From Candidatus Kapaibacterium sp. (GTDB taxonomy: Bacteria > Bacteroidota > Ignavibacteria > Kapaibacteriales > UBA2268): DNA of 6,845 bases. Location of the stretch: positions 1 through 6,845 of the forward strand of contig JAUQWR010000738.1 of NCBI GenBank assembly GCA_030835065.1, in the 5' to 3' direction. The notes under the pieces are model-generated. The model searched no databases. It saw only the letters and a program-made list of their open reading frames with translations, and had not been told where the DNA came from. Below are positions 1-6,845 of this stretch, piece after piece (within the stretch, counting starts at the first letter, position 1; every line of letters starts with the position of its first letter). The translations under genes and the position numbers were made by a program.

Positions 1-667
1 ACATAAATGTGCCCCACATTCCAAGCTGAGTAAAAGTAAGGTTCAGTTCATTAGTTGTTCGGGTTACTACTTCTTCGACAAAGAAAAGATGGCTAATAAG
101 CCCATAAACAATAATAAAAGCATGAGTAAATACAAAAGTCAAAAATACTGGTACCAATGGAGCAAGCGACTCCTTTACTCCACGCAGATTTAATATCGTT
201 AGCCCAATAACCAGCAGTAATGCAAACTCAAGCTTATAAAACTGCAAGCCTTGTGGTAGAAAACTAAACAATGCATCTGCACCACTCGCCAATGACACTG
301 TAATAGTAAGTACATAATCAATAATTAAGGCTGAACCGGAAATCATACCAATCGTTGGTGACAATAATTTCGATGAAACTATATACCCGCCACCTCCACC
401 TGGAAATAACTCAATTATTTGTGAATAGCTAGAGCTAATTACAAAAATTGTAATAACTGCAGCAATTGCCACAAATATTCCTAAATATGGATGCCCATGC
501 AAGGCAATCATTACTTCAGCAGGTCCATAACAAGAAGATGATAATCCATCAGATCCCAAACCTACCCATGCAAAAAATGCCATTAATGATACTTTATGAA
601 AAATATTAGGGTCGTGTGGGTCGCGGCTCTGTCCGATTATTACTCTTTTAAATAAGTTCTTTTTCAA
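1..667 (-). CDS. KimA-like APC-superfamily permease, N-terminal part (gene runs off the left edge)
   Basis: Only the first 222 codons are inside the window. This is an integral membrane transporter of the APC superfamily. It matches the Bacillus KimA (YdaO) potassium/proton symporter from the first residues: an N-terminal KRVIIG segment (residues 7-12), a broken first helix GSDGLSSSCYG (38-48), QII..FPGGGGGYIV (83-97), DYVLTITVS (117-125) and LNLRGVKES (159-167). As I recall KimA, its K+ ligands are D36, Y43, T121 and S125; the equivalents here are D40, Y47, T121 and S125. About five membrane segments are visible before the edge. The start is a TTG at 665-667 with GGAG five bases upstream; the next in-frame ATG (residue 29) would delete half of helix 1. 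It is transcribed away from the YfhO gene. I see no c-di-AMP riboswitch in the short leader. The APC family call is firm; the substrate (K+ versus an amino acid) is inferred. Confidence 0.88.
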   Translation of the reverse strand, partial: MKKNLFKRVIIGQSRDPHDPNIFHKVSLMAFFAWVGLGSDGLSSSCYGPAEVMIALHGHPYLGIFVAIAAVITIFVISSSYSQIIELFPGGGGGYIVSSKLLSPTIGMISGSALIIDYVLTITVSLASGADALFSFLPQGLQFYKLEFALLLVIGLTILNLRGVKESLAPLVPVFLTFVFTHAFIIVYGLISHLFFVEEVVTRTTNELNLTFTQLGMWGTFM

Positions 668-672
668 GCGAA

Positions 673-676
673 CTCC
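673..676 (-). promoter_or_regulatory. Ribosome binding site that fixes the TTG start of the permease
   Basis: Read on the minus strand this is GGAG, five bases before the TTG codon at 665-667. The reading frame stays open upstream for 14 more codons, but those contain no ATG and no better Shine-Dalgarno site. Starting here aligns the N-terminus with KimA-type proteins. Confidence 0.6.
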
Positions 677-700
677 AGAAAAAACAATTAATTTCAGATA

Positions 701-708
701 CAAACTTA
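701..708 (-). promoter_or_regulatory. Candidate Bacteroidota-type -7 box for the permease gene
   Basis: The minus strand reads TAAGTTTG, an exact fit to the TAnnTTTG -7 element of the Bacteroidota primary sigma factor. It lies 33 bases upstream of the TTG start, leaving room for a short leader. I do not see a convincing TTG-type -33 element at the usual distance, and such motifs arise easily in AT-rich DNA. This is therefore only a candidate. Confidence 0.3.
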
Positions 709-834
709 ATTGAACTTAAACAATGAAAATACTATTTTGTTATCTTTTTTTTTCATAACTTCCTACCCTCATTCATTTTGAGTTAATAATCACTTAAATT
801 CATTTTTTTAATCAATTTTTTAGCTAATATTAAG

Positions 835-842
835 TAATTTTG
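835..842 (+). promoter_or_regulatory. Candidate Bacteroidota-type -7 box for the YfhO-family gene
   Basis: TAATTTTG fits TAnnTTTG. Transcription would begin a few bases downstream. That is too close to the ATG at 846 for a leader but gives roughly a 30-base leader for the ATG at 882, so it indirectly favours the later start. No clear -33 box is visible. The 668-881 gap holds nothing else I can support. Confidence 0.3.
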
Positions 843-881
843 TAAATGTTTGTTAAAAATAATGTTTTCAAGAGCATATTT

Positions 882-3215
882 ATGAAAAGTGATGTACAAA
901 AGAATGTAAAAACAGCAAAGGAAACAATTATACAAAAATCGAAATTCGATTTTTTAAGCCTTTTGCCATTTGCAGTTTTTATTATAACCACACTAATTTT
1001 TTTCAATGAACAAATATTTGGTAAAGGCTTTTTCTGGGAAGATTTTGCAGAATTTGTCTATCCACTTCAAACTTTTGCTGCACGCGAATCTGCTAGCGGT
1101 GCTACTCCTTTTTGGAATCCTTATTCATTTGTGGGTATGCCTTTTTTAGCTGACTTGCAAACCGGATTTTTCTATCCATTGAATAGATTATTGACTTTAT
1201 TTGTTGGTCCAAACGGCAATCTACCTGTCGGAGCATTACAATTTATTACAATATTGCATTTTATGATTGCTCAGACTTCTATGTATCTATTATTGAGATA
1301 TTTCAAAAAGTCAATTTTTGCTTCTATTATTGCTGCAATATCCTATTCCTTCTCGTTTATGTTTGTTTGCCATGTATTTCATCCAATGATAGTATATCAT
1401 TTGTCGTGGTTCCCATTAGTTGTTATGTTTTTCTACAAAGGAATGCATCAATCAAGTATTAAAAGCTCAATTTATGCCGGCTTGATATTAGGTATGAGCA
1501 TGCTTTCAGGGCACCCACAAACTACTCTCTATGAAGTATTATTTTTAGGATTGCTATTTGCGTGGGAATTTATTTCTGACCTAATCAAATCCGATAGAAA
1601 CACGAAGAAGATTGTTAATTCACTTGTAGCTGGCATTATTCCTGTTGTAATTGCTTATGGATTATTTCAAATTCAATTTAAACCCGCGCAAGAATTAGCT
1701 GACTTATCTGCACGCAGTGATATGAGCTTTGAAAAATCTGCCGAAGGCTCTCTGCAATATTCACAAGTGCTAAATTCAATTATTCCAAATTTCTATGGAA
1801 ACGTATTGCCTGATGGCAAATCGGATGTCACTTTTTTCCTTAAAATGAATGGTCCCGACGGCAAAGAAACTACTGCTCCATATTTCTATTATTGGGATAC
1901 TGCTTATTACTTTGGTTTGATAGCATTAATTTTGGGTTTGATTGGCTTCACTTCTATTAGGAAAAATAGACAACTGTCTTTCTATTTATTTATATCTGTA
2001 TTTGGTTTATTATTTGCATTAGGTGATAATTCATTCTTACTAGGCATTTTTCATAATTTGCCATTCTTTAACGTACTCAGAATTCCAGCTCGAATTATGT
2101 TCTTTGCGGTATTTGGATTCAGTTTTGCTGCTGCTTATGGTTTCGACCTAATCAAAGAGAACTCAAAAGATAAAAAATATTTATTAAAAGTGTTATTACC
2201 AATCGCAATACCACTTGTATTAAGCTTACTTGGTGCAATTGGTATATTGCAGATTATGGCTGGGGTTCCATCTGAATATGCAGACAAAGTGGCTCCTTTT
2301 GCTACAAGTGCTTTTGTTATATGTTTACTTGCAGGTATAGTAATTTTCCTATATTACAGAGGATTGATAAACAACATTATAGCAGGTTCAATTTTAGCAA
2401 TAATTGCTTTTATTGATCTGTTTTCAGCAGGAGCTGATTTCAACGTAAGTAAAATTGATTATTCGCAAGAATATAATCTTCCATCCGAAAACTTAGATGT
2501 GTTCAGACCTAAATACCCTGATGATATATTCAGAGTAAATATGAGAATGTATAGTCCTAGCTTTATGGCAATGAAACGAAATCAAGGCATGGTAAGCAAA
2601 ATAATGCTTTTGGAAGGCTATAACCCATTACTTTTGAAACGTGCTGTACCTCCTTTAAAAGAAAAAGACGACATTCATAATTTATTTAATGTCAAATACG
2701 AAATAGCATTAGATACACTTAGAGGAGCTCCCTATTTTGCTGATCGCAAAGAGAGACTTCCTCGTGCATGGATGGTTTTCGATGCTAAAGTATTGAGCCC
2801 TGAATCTGTACAATCTTACATGAAATCAAATAAATTCGAATATAGACATTCAGTTATTTTAGAAGAAAATGTCGATTTCAAATCGAATGGAATAGACTCT
2901 AGTCTGCAATCAGATGTAAAATGTTTGGAATATACCAACAATTCTATGAAATACGAAATTAATGCTCCTAAAGCCGGATTTGTAGTATTCTCAGAAATAT
3001 TTTATCCTGCATGGAAAGCAAAAATCGATAACAATCCGGCAAAAGTATTGGCAGCAAACTATTGTTTTAGAGCTGTTCAAGTGCCAGCCGGAAAACACAC
3101 AATAGAAATGTATTACGATTCTGATTCATATAATTCTGGAAAACTAATTAGTTTGATTACTCTGGTATTGAGTGCAGCAGCAATTGTGGTATTAAGCGTA
3201 GTCAAAAAGAAATAA
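882..3215 (+). CDS. YfhO-family membrane protein, predicted GT-C-type glycosyltransferase
   Basis: A 777-residue polytopic protein of the YfhO family (bacterial membrane protein YfhO). Firmicute members are linked to glycosylation of lipoteichoic acid outside the membrane, using polyprenyl-phosphate sugars. Residue numbers count from 882. TM1 is about 27-41. It is followed by an outward loop with a WED acidic motif (52-54), then WNPYSFVGMPF and a GFFYPLNRL segment, both typical of the family and of GT-C enzymes. Some 12 further hydrophobic segments run to about residue 515. A soluble domain (about 518-753) ends with the YfhO hallmarks FYPAWKAKIDN and VPAGKHTIEMYY, then one last helix and a KKK tail. 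The ATG at 882 has AAGAG seven bases upstream and sits after the candidate promoter. The in-frame ATG at 846 would add 12 residues but has no ribosome site. The substrate and acceptor are unknown, and no glycan-pathway gene is adjacent. Family call firm, exact start uncertain. Confidence 0.88.
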   Translation: MKSDVQKNVKTAKETIIQKSKFDFLSLLPFAVFIITTLIFFNEQIFGKGFFWEDFAEFVYPLQTFAARESASGATPFWNPYSFVGMPFLADLQTGFFYPLNRLLTLFVGPNGNLPVGALQFITILHFMIAQTSMYLLLRYFKKSIFASIIAAISYSFSFMFVCHVFHPMIVYHLSWFPLVVMFFYKGMHQSSIKSSIYAGLILGMSMLSGHPQTTLYEVLFLGLLFAWEFISDLIKSDRNTKKIVNSLVAGIIPVVIAYGLFQIQFKPAQELADLSARSDMSFEKSAEGSLQYSQVLNSIIPNFYGNVLPDGKSDVTFFLKMNGPDGKETTAPYFYYWDTAYYFGLIALILGLIGFTSIRKNRQLSFYLFISVFGLLFALGDNSFLLGIFHNLPFFNVLRIPARIMFFAVFGFSFAAAYGFDLIKENSKDKKYLLKVLLPIAIPLVLSLLGAIGILQIMAGVPSEYADKVAPFATSAFVICLLAGIVIFLYYRGLINNIIAGSILAIIAFIDLFSAGADFNVSKIDYSQEYNLPSENLDVFRPKYPDDIFRVNMRMYSPSFMAMKRNQGMVSKIMLLEGYNPLLLKRAVPPLKEKDDIHNLFNVKYEIALDTLRGAPYFADRKERLPRAWMVFDAKVLSPESVQSYMKSNKFEYRHSVILEENVDFKSNGIDSSLQSDVKCLEYTNNSMKYEINAPKAGFVVFSEIFYPAWKAKIDNNPAKVLAANYCFRAVQVPAGKHTIEMYYDSDSYNSGKLISLITLVLSAAAIVVLSVVKKK

Positions 3216-3217
3216 AT

Positions 3218-3256
3218 AAAAAAAATCAGGGCAAAGTCAATTTGCCCTGATTTTTT
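3218..3256. terminator. Bidirectional intrinsic terminator between the YfhO gene and frr
   Basis: A perfect 10-bp stem (TCAGGGCAAA at 3226-3235 with TTTGCCCTGA at 3241-3250) closes a 5-base loop. Eight A precede it and six T follow, so it has a U-tract on both strands. It lies just after the YfhO stop and 22 bases beyond the frr stop, and should end both converging transcripts. Confidence 0.93.
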
Positions 3257-3277
3257 AATATAATTAGCAGAAAACGA

Positions 3278-3838
3278 TTAGTTATCCATCAATTCTTTTT
3301 CTTTTTTAACCAAGAAAGTATCAATATCTTTGATATAATTATCAGTTAATTTTTGAATTTCATCTTCACCACGTTTACGATCATCTTCGCTACATTCTTT
3401 ACTTTTTTCAAGTTTTTTCAGAGTATCGATTTGATCGCGGCGAACATTGCGAACAGCAACTTTTCCATCTTCAGCAAATTTTTTGCAAAGCTTAACGTAT
3501 TCTTTACGTCTTTCTTCAGTAAGTGGCGGAACTGGAATACGAATAATTGTACCGTCATTTTGTGGATTAAATCCTAAATCAGCTTGACGAATAGATTTTT
3601 CGATATCAGTAAGAGTGGTTCTATCGAATGGCTGAACGATGATAGTACGGGCATCAGGAACTGAGATAGAAGCAGCTTGAGCGACAGGAGTCTGAGCACC
3701 ATAGTACTCAAAAGTAACACCATCGATCAAAGAAGCAGTAGCTCTACCAGTACGTACTTTAGCAATTTGTGATTGGCAATGTTCAACAGATTTTGCCATT
3801 AAGTCTTTAGTTTTGTCAAGTACATCTTTAACAGACAT
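3278..3838 (-). CDS. frr: Ribosome recycling factor (RRF)
   Basis: RRF works in the cytoplasm with EF-G to split the post-termination ribosome and free it from mRNA and tRNA. The 186-residue length is the family norm of about 185. Domain I, the three-helix bundle, is formed by residues 1-30 and about 105-186. Domain II is the intervening beta-rich part. Conserved signatures are the RTGRA turn (29-33), SISVPDARTIIVQPFD (57-72), the IPVPPLTEERRKE stretch (101-113) and VRNVRRD (129-135), which carries the basic residues that touch 23S rRNA. The ATG is preceded by AGGA eight bases upstream, which abuts the pyrH stop. With only 12 bases between the genes they are almost certainly translated from one mRNA. 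Nothing unusual is seen; the identification is secure. Confidence 0.98.
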   Translation of the reverse strand: MSVKDVLDKTKDLMAKSVEHCQSQIAKVRTGRATASLIDGVTFEYYGAQTPVAQAASISVPDARTIIVQPFDRTTLTDIEKSIRQADLGFNPQNDGTIIRIPVPPLTEERRKEYVKLCKKFAEDGKVAVRNVRRDQIDTLKKLEKSKECSEDDRKRGEDEIQKLTDNYIKDIDTFLVKKEKELMDN

Positions 3839-3850
3839 TTTATTAATCCT

Positions 3851-4582
<732 letters not shown>

Positions 4583-4602
4583 TTATTTATTTACAATAAA
4601 AG

Positions 4603-4631
4603 TTTATATCAGTATGATAATTTAAATGCAA
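4603..4631 (-). promoter_or_regulatory. Candidate sigma-70-like promoter for pyrH-frr
   Basis: On the minus strand a -35-like TTGCAT (4626-4631) is followed after exactly 17 bases by TATAAA (4603-4608). That is five of six matches to the -10 consensus but only three of six at -35. It sits directly behind the tsf terminator and about 30 bases before the pyrH ATG, which is where a promoter is needed. Confidence 0.5.
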
Positions 4632-4632
4632 A

Positions 4633-4666
4633 AATATAAAAAAATCCCCTCAAAACGAGGGGATTT
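4633..4666 (-). terminator. Intrinsic terminator after tsf
   Basis: A 10-bp stem (AAATCCCCTC at 4642-4651 with GAGGGGATTT at 4657-4666) surrounds a 5-base loop. On the minus strand the stem runs into TTTTTTTATATTTTT, a good U-tract. It starts 12 bases past the tsf stop. The opposite strand has an A/T-rich tail as well but no gene reads into it. Confidence 0.9.
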
Positions 4667-4678
4667 AAAAAAAATATT

Positions 4679-5539
4679 TTAGTTGGATTCGCCAAGGAAA
4701 TAACGGCGGAAACTCTTAATTTTAACTTCTGTTCCGCAATCTGCAGAAATTTCAGCCAAAACGTCTTTAATTGTTTTGTTGCCATCTTTAACAAAAGTTT
4801 GTTCCACCAAGCATTGTTCTTGGAAGAATTTATCCAATCTGCCTTCAGCAATTCTTTCAGCGATTTCTGGTTTTTTGCCTGAATCAATAGCTTGTTGCAC
4901 ATAGATTTCTTTTTCTTTTGCAAGAGTAGTTTGATCTACATCAGATTTATCAACAAATTGAGGATTCATAGCAGCAATTTGCATAGCAATATCGCGAACC
5001 ATAGCGAAGGAATTATCTGTAAGGCTAGTAGCTGATACTTCGATCAATACGCCTAATTTGCTGCCTGCGTGGATATAGCTGGCAACAAAGCCTTCTGTTG
5101 AAAGTCTTTCGAAGCGGCGGATTTCGATTTTTTCGCTAAATTTTGCAAGAATTTCGTTGTGAAGACCTTCTACAGTGTCGTTACCGACGCTAAGTTTCAT
5201 CAAATCTTCTAAAGTTGAAACATTATTAGCCATCAAAGCATCAACAACGTTATTAGCATAAGCAACGAAGTCTGCATTAAGAGCAACGAAGTCAGTTTCA
5301 CAATTTACTTCGACTATAGCAGCCAATTTGCCGTCATTAGAAGTACGAGCTACAACAGTACCTTCGTTAGCAACTCTGTCTGCGCGTTTAGCAGCAGAAG
5401 CAGCACCTTTTTTACGAAGAATTTCGATAGCATTATCCATGTTGCCTTCAGCTTCAGTCAAAGCTTTTTTACAATCAGCCATACCTGCGCCTGTTTTATC
5501 GCGGAGGTTTTTCACCATCAAAGGAGTGATTTCAGCCAT
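4679..5539 (-). CDS. tsf: Translation elongation factor Ts (EF-Ts)
   Basis: EF-Ts is the guanine-nucleotide exchange factor that releases GDP from EF-Tu in the cytoplasm. The 286-residue length is close to the E. coli protein (about 283). The N-terminal UBA-like module is clear: LRDKTGAGMADCKKAL (12-27) and NMDNAIEILRKKG (33-45). It is followed by the EF-Tu contact motif ETDFVA (81-86), whose D and F disturb the Mg2+ site of EF-Tu. Two core subdomains follow, then the helical insertion (about 210-240) and the C-terminal module with LVEQTFVKD and the end signature IKSFRRYFLGE. The ATG has a weak GAGAAAG-type ribosome site. rpsB lies 98 bases upstream, behind its own terminator, so tsf appears at least partly separately transcribed. 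The identification is secure. Confidence 0.98.
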   Translation of the reverse strand: MAEITPLMVKNLRDKTGAGMADCKKALTEAEGNMDNAIEILRKKGAASAAKRADRVANEGTVVARTSNDGKLAAIVEVNCETDFVALNADFVAYANNVVDALMANNVSTLEDLMKLSVGNDTVEGLHNEILAKFSEKIEIRRFERLSTEGFVASYIHAGSKLGVLIEVSATSLTDNSFAMVRDIAMQIAAMNPQFVDKSDVDQTTLAKEKEIYVQQAIDSGKKPEIAERIAEGRLDKFFQEQCLVEQTFVKDGNKTIKDVLAEISADCGTEVKIKSFRRYFLGESN

Positions 5540-5555
5540 GATACTTTCTCAAAAT

Positions 5556-5561
5556 TTATAA
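5556..5561 (-). promoter_or_regulatory. Weak candidate -10 element for tsf
   Basis: TATAAA on the minus strand, 16 bases upstream of the tsf ATG, the same hexamer as in the pyrH promoter. Upstream it has only poor -35 choices (TTTTGA at 16 bases, TTGAAA at 14). It is listed because the rpsB terminator implies that tsf needs either readthrough or a promoter here. Confidence 0.25.
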
Positions 5562-5590
5562 TCAATAATATTAATTTCAAAATCAAATAA

Positions 5591-5619
5591 AAAGAAAAAA
5601 AAGGGGGTGCTTAACCCCC
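5591..5619 (-). terminator. Intrinsic terminator or attenuator between rpsB and tsf
   Basis: On the minus strand GGGGGT (5614-5619) pairs with ACCCCC (5603-5608) around a 5-base loop and is followed by eight T, a C and more T. It begins 18 bases after the rpsB stop. The 6-bp all-but-one GC stem and long U-tract are typical of Rho-independent termination. Some readthrough into tsf is likely, as in other rpsB-tsf operons. Confidence 0.85.
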
Positions 5620-5637
5620 ATTTTTATTAAAGGCAAA

Positions 5638-6531
5638 TTAAGCATTTTCGGTATTAGAATCTGCTTCTTTTTCAGTAACAACTTCTTCTCTAGCTGAACG
5701 AGAACCTCTACGGTCGTCGTGGCGTGGACCGCCGCGGCGTTCGCGAAGTTTACGTTTAACTTTAGAAGGATCTTCTTCGCCGACTTCATTTTCTTTATTG
5801 AATCTATCAGCGTCTGCGCCTAATTCAGCAGCGCGAACTTTAGCGATTTTACTACCATCAATTACAGCATCAGCCATAACTTTAGTAATAATTTCGATAG
5901 CGCGAATAGAATCATCATTAGCTGGAATCGGATAGTCAACTGATTCAGGATCTGTATTAGTATCGACGATACCAATCACAGGAATACCGAGAATTTTTGC
6001 TTCTTTTATAGCAAGGTGTTCTTTTTTAATATCAACAACGAACAAAGCGCCAGGTAGTCTGTTCATCACTTCGATACCGCCAAATACTTTGCGAAGTCTG
6101 TCTCTTTCGCGAGTAATCAAAAGGCGTTCTTTTTTAGTAATTTTTTCGAAAGTGCCATCGACTTCCATTTTATCGAGCGCATTAAGTCTTTTGATTGATT
6201 TACGAATTGTTGAGAAGTTTGTAAGCATACCGCCTAACCAACGTTCTGAAACATAATTCATTTCAGCACGGCGAGCTTGTTCTTCAACAATTGGTTTTGC
6301 CTGAGTTTTTGTACCAACAAACAAAACCACACGACCTTTAGATGCAATATCATTGATAATATTGCGAGCGTAATCAATCAAAATTTGGGTTTTTCTAAGG
6401 TCGATTATGTGAATGCCATTGCGTTCAGTAAATATGAACTGCTGCATTTTAGGGTTCCATCTACGAGTCAAGTGGCCAAAGTGCGCACCTGCTTCGAGGA
6501 GGGATTCTATTGAAACATAATGTTCTGCCAT
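5638..6531 (-). CDS. rpsB: 30S ribosomal protein S2 with a charged C-terminal extension
   Basis: S2 binds late to the 30S subunit at the head-body junction, near S1/bS21 and the mRNA exit region. The S2 core is complete: [19 protein letters not shown] (11-29), FVGTKTQA (71-78), [10 protein letters not shown] (97-106), [19 protein letters not shown] (160-178) and [13 protein letters not shown] through [12 protein letters not shown] (183-212). The protein is 297 residues against about 240 in E. coli. Residues 245-297 form an extra low-complexity tail, basic and arginine-rich at 257-281 and acidic at 282-297, probably disordered. The start has an excellent ribosome site, GGAG five bases before ATG. 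It lies 122 bases after rpsI with no terminator between, so it is probably cotranscribed with rplM-rpsI (rplM inferred, outside the window) or driven from the spacer. The S2 call is secure; the tail function is unknown. Confidence 0.97.
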   Translation of the reverse strand: MAEHYVSIESLLEAGAHFGHLTRRWNPKMQQFIFTERNGIHIIDLRKTQILIDYARNIINDIASKGRVVLFVGTKTQAKPIVEEQARRAEMNYVSERWLGGMLTNFSTIRKSIKRLNALDKMEVDGTFEKITKKERLLITRERDRLRKVFGGIEVMNRLPGALFVVDIKKEHLAIKEAKILGIPVIGIVDTNTDPESVDYPIPANDDSIRAIEIITKVMADAVIDGSKIAKVRAAELGADADRFNKENEVGEEDPSKVKRKLRERRGGPRHDDRRGSRSAREEVVTEKEADSNTENA

Positions 6532-6536
6532 TATTT

Positions 6537-6540
6537 CTCC
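6537..6540 (-). promoter_or_regulatory. Strong ribosome binding site of rpsB
   Basis: GGAG on the minus strand, five bases before the ATG at 6529-6531. Its presence, like that before the permease and frr, shows this genome uses Shine-Dalgarno sites. That is relevant to the taxonomic guess and to choosing starts elsewhere in the window. Confidence 0.6.
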
Positions 6541-6576
6541 GAGTTTAGATTTGTTATTCTTCTGCTTCTTTCATCT

Positions 6577-6620
6577 TGCTCTGCCAACGCATGCGCCACA
6601 AAGAGCAATCCCAAAGCATG
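6577..6620 (-). other. Possible structured leader RNA upstream of rpsB
   Basis: In the rpsI-rpsB spacer, transcribed leftward, TGCTCT (6602-6607) can pair with AGAGCA (6577-6582), and CATGC (6616-6620) with GCATG (6590-6594). The two helices interlock, so they would form a pseudoknot or exclude each other. A 9-base direct repeat (AATCCCAAA on the plus strand) occurs at 6607-6615 and 6637-6645. Ribosomal protein leaders for S2 autoregulation are known in other bacteria. Whether this is one is a guess, since short pairings occur by chance. Confidence 0.25.
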
Positions 6621-6653
6621 TTTAATTTTGATAAATAATCCCAAAAGCCTCGA

Positions 6654-6845
6654 TTAACGTTTCGAGAATTGGAAACGTTTGCGTGCTTTTTTGCGGCCGT
6701 ACTTCTTGCGTTCGACCATACGCGGATCGCGAGTCATCATATCTGCGCCGCGCAACTTTGTACGTAAATTCTCATCATATTCAACTAAAGCGCGAGCTAT
6801 TCCTAATTGGATTGCTCCTGTTTGTCCGCTCTTGCCACCACCTCT
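6654..6845 (-). CDS. rpsI: 30S ribosomal protein S9, C-terminal part (gene runs off the right edge)
   Basis: The last 63 codons and the stop are present; the full protein is normally about 130 residues. Diagnostic S9 features are [11 protein letters not shown] (2-12 of the visible part), [30 protein letters not shown] and the end [11 protein letters not shown]. The C-terminal SKR tail reaches the ribosomal P site and touches the tRNA anticodon stem-loop. The start is outside the window. In most bacteria rplM lies directly upstream, which would be expected past the right edge. Downstream is the rpsB spacer without a visible terminator. Confidence 0.97.
   Translation of the reverse strand, partial: RGGGKSGQTGAIQLGIARALVEYDENLRTKLRGADMMTRDPRMVERKKYGRKKARKRFQFSKR

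Noticed and set aside
668..845. Search for a c-di-AMP (ydaO-type) riboswitch before the KimA-like gene
   Set aside because: The leader is short and AT-rich, with no GC-rich paired domains of the size such a riboswitch needs.
3353..3577. Plus-strand open frame of 74 codons inside frr
   Set aside because: It lies antisense to the securely identified frr, has a low-complexity F/I/N-rich translation and no ribosome site.
4609..4923. Minus-strand frame of 104 codons overlapping the 3' end of tsf
   Set aside because: It is a shifted frame of tsf, lysine-rich and without a family. It also runs through the tsf terminator and pyrH promoter.
5328..5561. Plus-strand frame of 77 codons inside tsf
   Set aside because: Antisense to the conserved N-terminal module of EF-Ts, with no support of its own.
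5583..5789. Minus-strand frame of 68 codons overlapping the end of rpsB
   Set aside because: An out-of-frame reading of the S2 tail that continues into the terminator. No ribosome site or homology is recognised.
6277..6513. Plus-strand frame of 78 codons inside rpsB
   Set aside because: Antisense to the conserved S2 N-terminal core; a mirror frame.
6585..6594. Near-perfect palindrome ACGCATGCGC
   Set aside because: Self-complementary at its centre, so it cannot form a hairpin by itself. It is too short and single-copy to argue for a protein site.

Overview
The window is AT-rich chromosomal DNA. Most of it is a bacterial ribosomal/translation gene cluster on the minus strand: rpsI (partial), rpsB, tsf, pyrH and frr. 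A large plus-strand YfhO-family membrane protein gene converges on frr. The 5' part of a potassium/amino-acid permease gene (KimA-like, APC superfamily) runs off the left edge on the minus strand. The gene order rpsI-rpsB-tsf, the large YfhO protein and two TAnnTTTG promoter-like boxes point to the Bacteroidota/Chlorobi (FCB) side of the tree. Several genes nevertheless have recognisable Shine-Dalgarno sequences, which are rarer in typical Bacteroidia, so a deeper branch such as an Ignavibacteria- or Kapabacteria-like lineage is plausible. This placement is inference from style, not from a marker comparison.

Layout from left to right: 1-667 (minus) is the N-terminal 222 residues of a KimA-like permease with a TTG start. 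Positions 668-881 are a divergent intergenic region with a candidate promoter for each flanking gene. Positions 882-3215 (plus) are the YfhO-family protein. A strong bidirectional terminator at 3218-3256 separates it from frr. Positions 3278-4573 (minus) are frr and pyrH, a tight two-gene unit with its own promoter. A terminator at 4633-4666 ends tsf (4679-5539). Another at 5591-5619 ends rpsB (5638-6531). A 122-base spacer separates rpsB from the end of rpsI (6654 to the right edge).

The minus-strand genes work together in translation. S9 and S2 are small-subunit proteins, EF-Ts recharges EF-Tu, and RRF recycles ribosomes after termination. UMP kinase supplies UDP for RNA and sugar-nucleotide synthesis and is traditionally linked to frr. 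The YfhO protein is a predicted GT-C-type membrane glycosyltransferase acting on the outer face of the cytoplasmic membrane. The permease is predicted to take up potassium or a similar small solute.

I see no mobile element, CRISPR array, tRNA or defence system, and nothing that amounts to an undescribed multi-gene system. The points most worth a second look are the complete set of KimA potassium-site residues in the permease, the possible regulatory leader and tiny Trp-rich reading frame between rpsI and rpsB, the charged C-terminal extension of S2, and the way hairpin terminators cut the translation cluster into separate units.
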